This document shows, one piece after another, positions 63,748-64,000 of a stretch of 64,000 nucleotides of DNA (position 1 is the first letter of the stretch; each line of letters starts with the position of its first letter). The translations under genes were made by a program, and so were the position numbers. The notes beneath the pieces were generated by a model. That model was not told the origin of the DNA and ran no database searches. It worked only from the letters and a program-made list of their open reading frames with translations. This DNA comes from Pleurodeles waltl (Eukaryota > Chordata > Amphibia > Caudata > Salamandridae): NCBI RefSeq assembly GCF_031143425.1, contig NC_090440.1:342057844-342121843 (forward strand). Reading direction: 5' to 3'.

Positions 63748-64000
63748 GACTGTGGCTTTGCACTCCCCAGGATGGCACAGTGGGCAATCCACCCACTGTA
63801 GGGACTTGTGAGACTGTGGCTTTGCACTCCTCAGGATGGCACAGTGGGCAATCCACCCACTGTAGAGACTTGTGAGACTGTGGCTTTGCACTCCCCAGGA
63901 TGGCACAGTGGGCAATCCACCCACTGTAGAGACTTGTGAGACTGTGGCTTTGCACTCCCCAGGATGGCACAGTGGGCAATCCACCCACTGTAGAGACTTG
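63748..64000 (+). repeat. 64-bp tandem repeat, runs off the window
   Basis: Units starting GACTGTGGCTTTGCACTCC begin at 63748, 63812, 63876 and 63940. They are nearly identical and contain GGATGGCACAGTGGGCAATCC and CCACTGTAGAGACTTGTGA. The array continues past 64000. Confidence 0.92.

Larger units (their letters stand above)
55635..64000 (+). mobile_element. Young three-gene PIF/Harbinger element (copy C), right end beyond the window
   Basis: The left end GGGGGTCATTCTGACC follows TTAA (TTA or TAA target). The element carries Myb-like 1 (+, 56227-57665), a HARBI1-type transposase (-, 58224-59228) and Myb-like 2 (+, 59723-62277), then three minisatellites. No GGTCAGAATGACCCCC end is seen before 64000. 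Whether the minisatellites lie inside the element is therefore unproven. The genes are almost free of damage, unlike copies A and B. It is inserted in the envelope remnant. Confidence 0.8.

Overview
This window looks like non-genic DNA from a very large, repeat-rich vertebrate genome. A salamander (newt-type) is the best fit. The grounds are several PIF/Harbinger DNA transposons with Myb/SANT-like genes, LTRs of 2-3 kb, a Ty3/gypsy-related retrotransposon with the Gmr1 domain order, and nested insertions. The host assignment is inference. I recognise no host protein-coding gene, tRNA or rRNA. Almost everything that can be named is a mobile element or its debris.

Layout, left to right. 1-1964: unique-looking DNA with one weak coding-like remnant. 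1968-13146: an old 11.2-kb Harbinger-type element (copy A, minus orientation) with decayed remains of two different Myb/SANT-like genes and no transposase that I can see. It also holds a C-rich minisatellite, two strong hairpins, an intronic 150-bp tandem array, and a MITE inserted in one exon. 13545-14079: a second copy of that MITE family. 17190-21400: a LINE reverse-transcriptase remnant split by a 2966-bp solo LTR with a perfect 5-bp target duplication. 22521-23040, 28843-29331 and 30446-30821: short MITEs whose ends match copy A. 23064-26590: a second Harbinger (copy B) with a broken Myb-like gene and a broken HARBI1-type transposase whose catalytic residues survive. 26591-28560: a decayed solo LTR.

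The centre is a nest. A retroviral envelope remnant, probably foamy-like, lies with AT-rich DNA at 53642-55634 and just left of 32348. Into this landed an LTR (32348-53636, target duplication GTTAC). Into that LTR landed a Gmr1-like retrotransposon (target duplication ACCAC), which is now a tandem LTR-internal-LTR-internal-LTR structure at 32711-50249. The three LTRs are all 2477 bp and differ at only a handful of sites. The first internal region keeps one uninterrupted 1601-codon Gag-protease-integrase-RT-RNase H frame. The second has a 38-bp and a 1-bp deletion.

55635 to the window end: a young Harbinger (copy C) inserted into the envelope remnant. It carries three genes: Myb-like 1 (+), HARBI1-type transposase (-) and Myb-like 2 (+). 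Its GC-rich ends and the divergent promoter between the last two genes share ACCGCC/GGCGGT motifs. Each Myb-like gene is broken only by one surplus base in a homopolymer run. Downstream are three successive minisatellites (32-, 29/30- and 64-bp units) that run off the window, so the right end of copy C is not seen. In known Harbinger systems the Myb-like protein binds the transposon ends and helps bring in the transposase. Here two such proteins appear to travel with one transposase.
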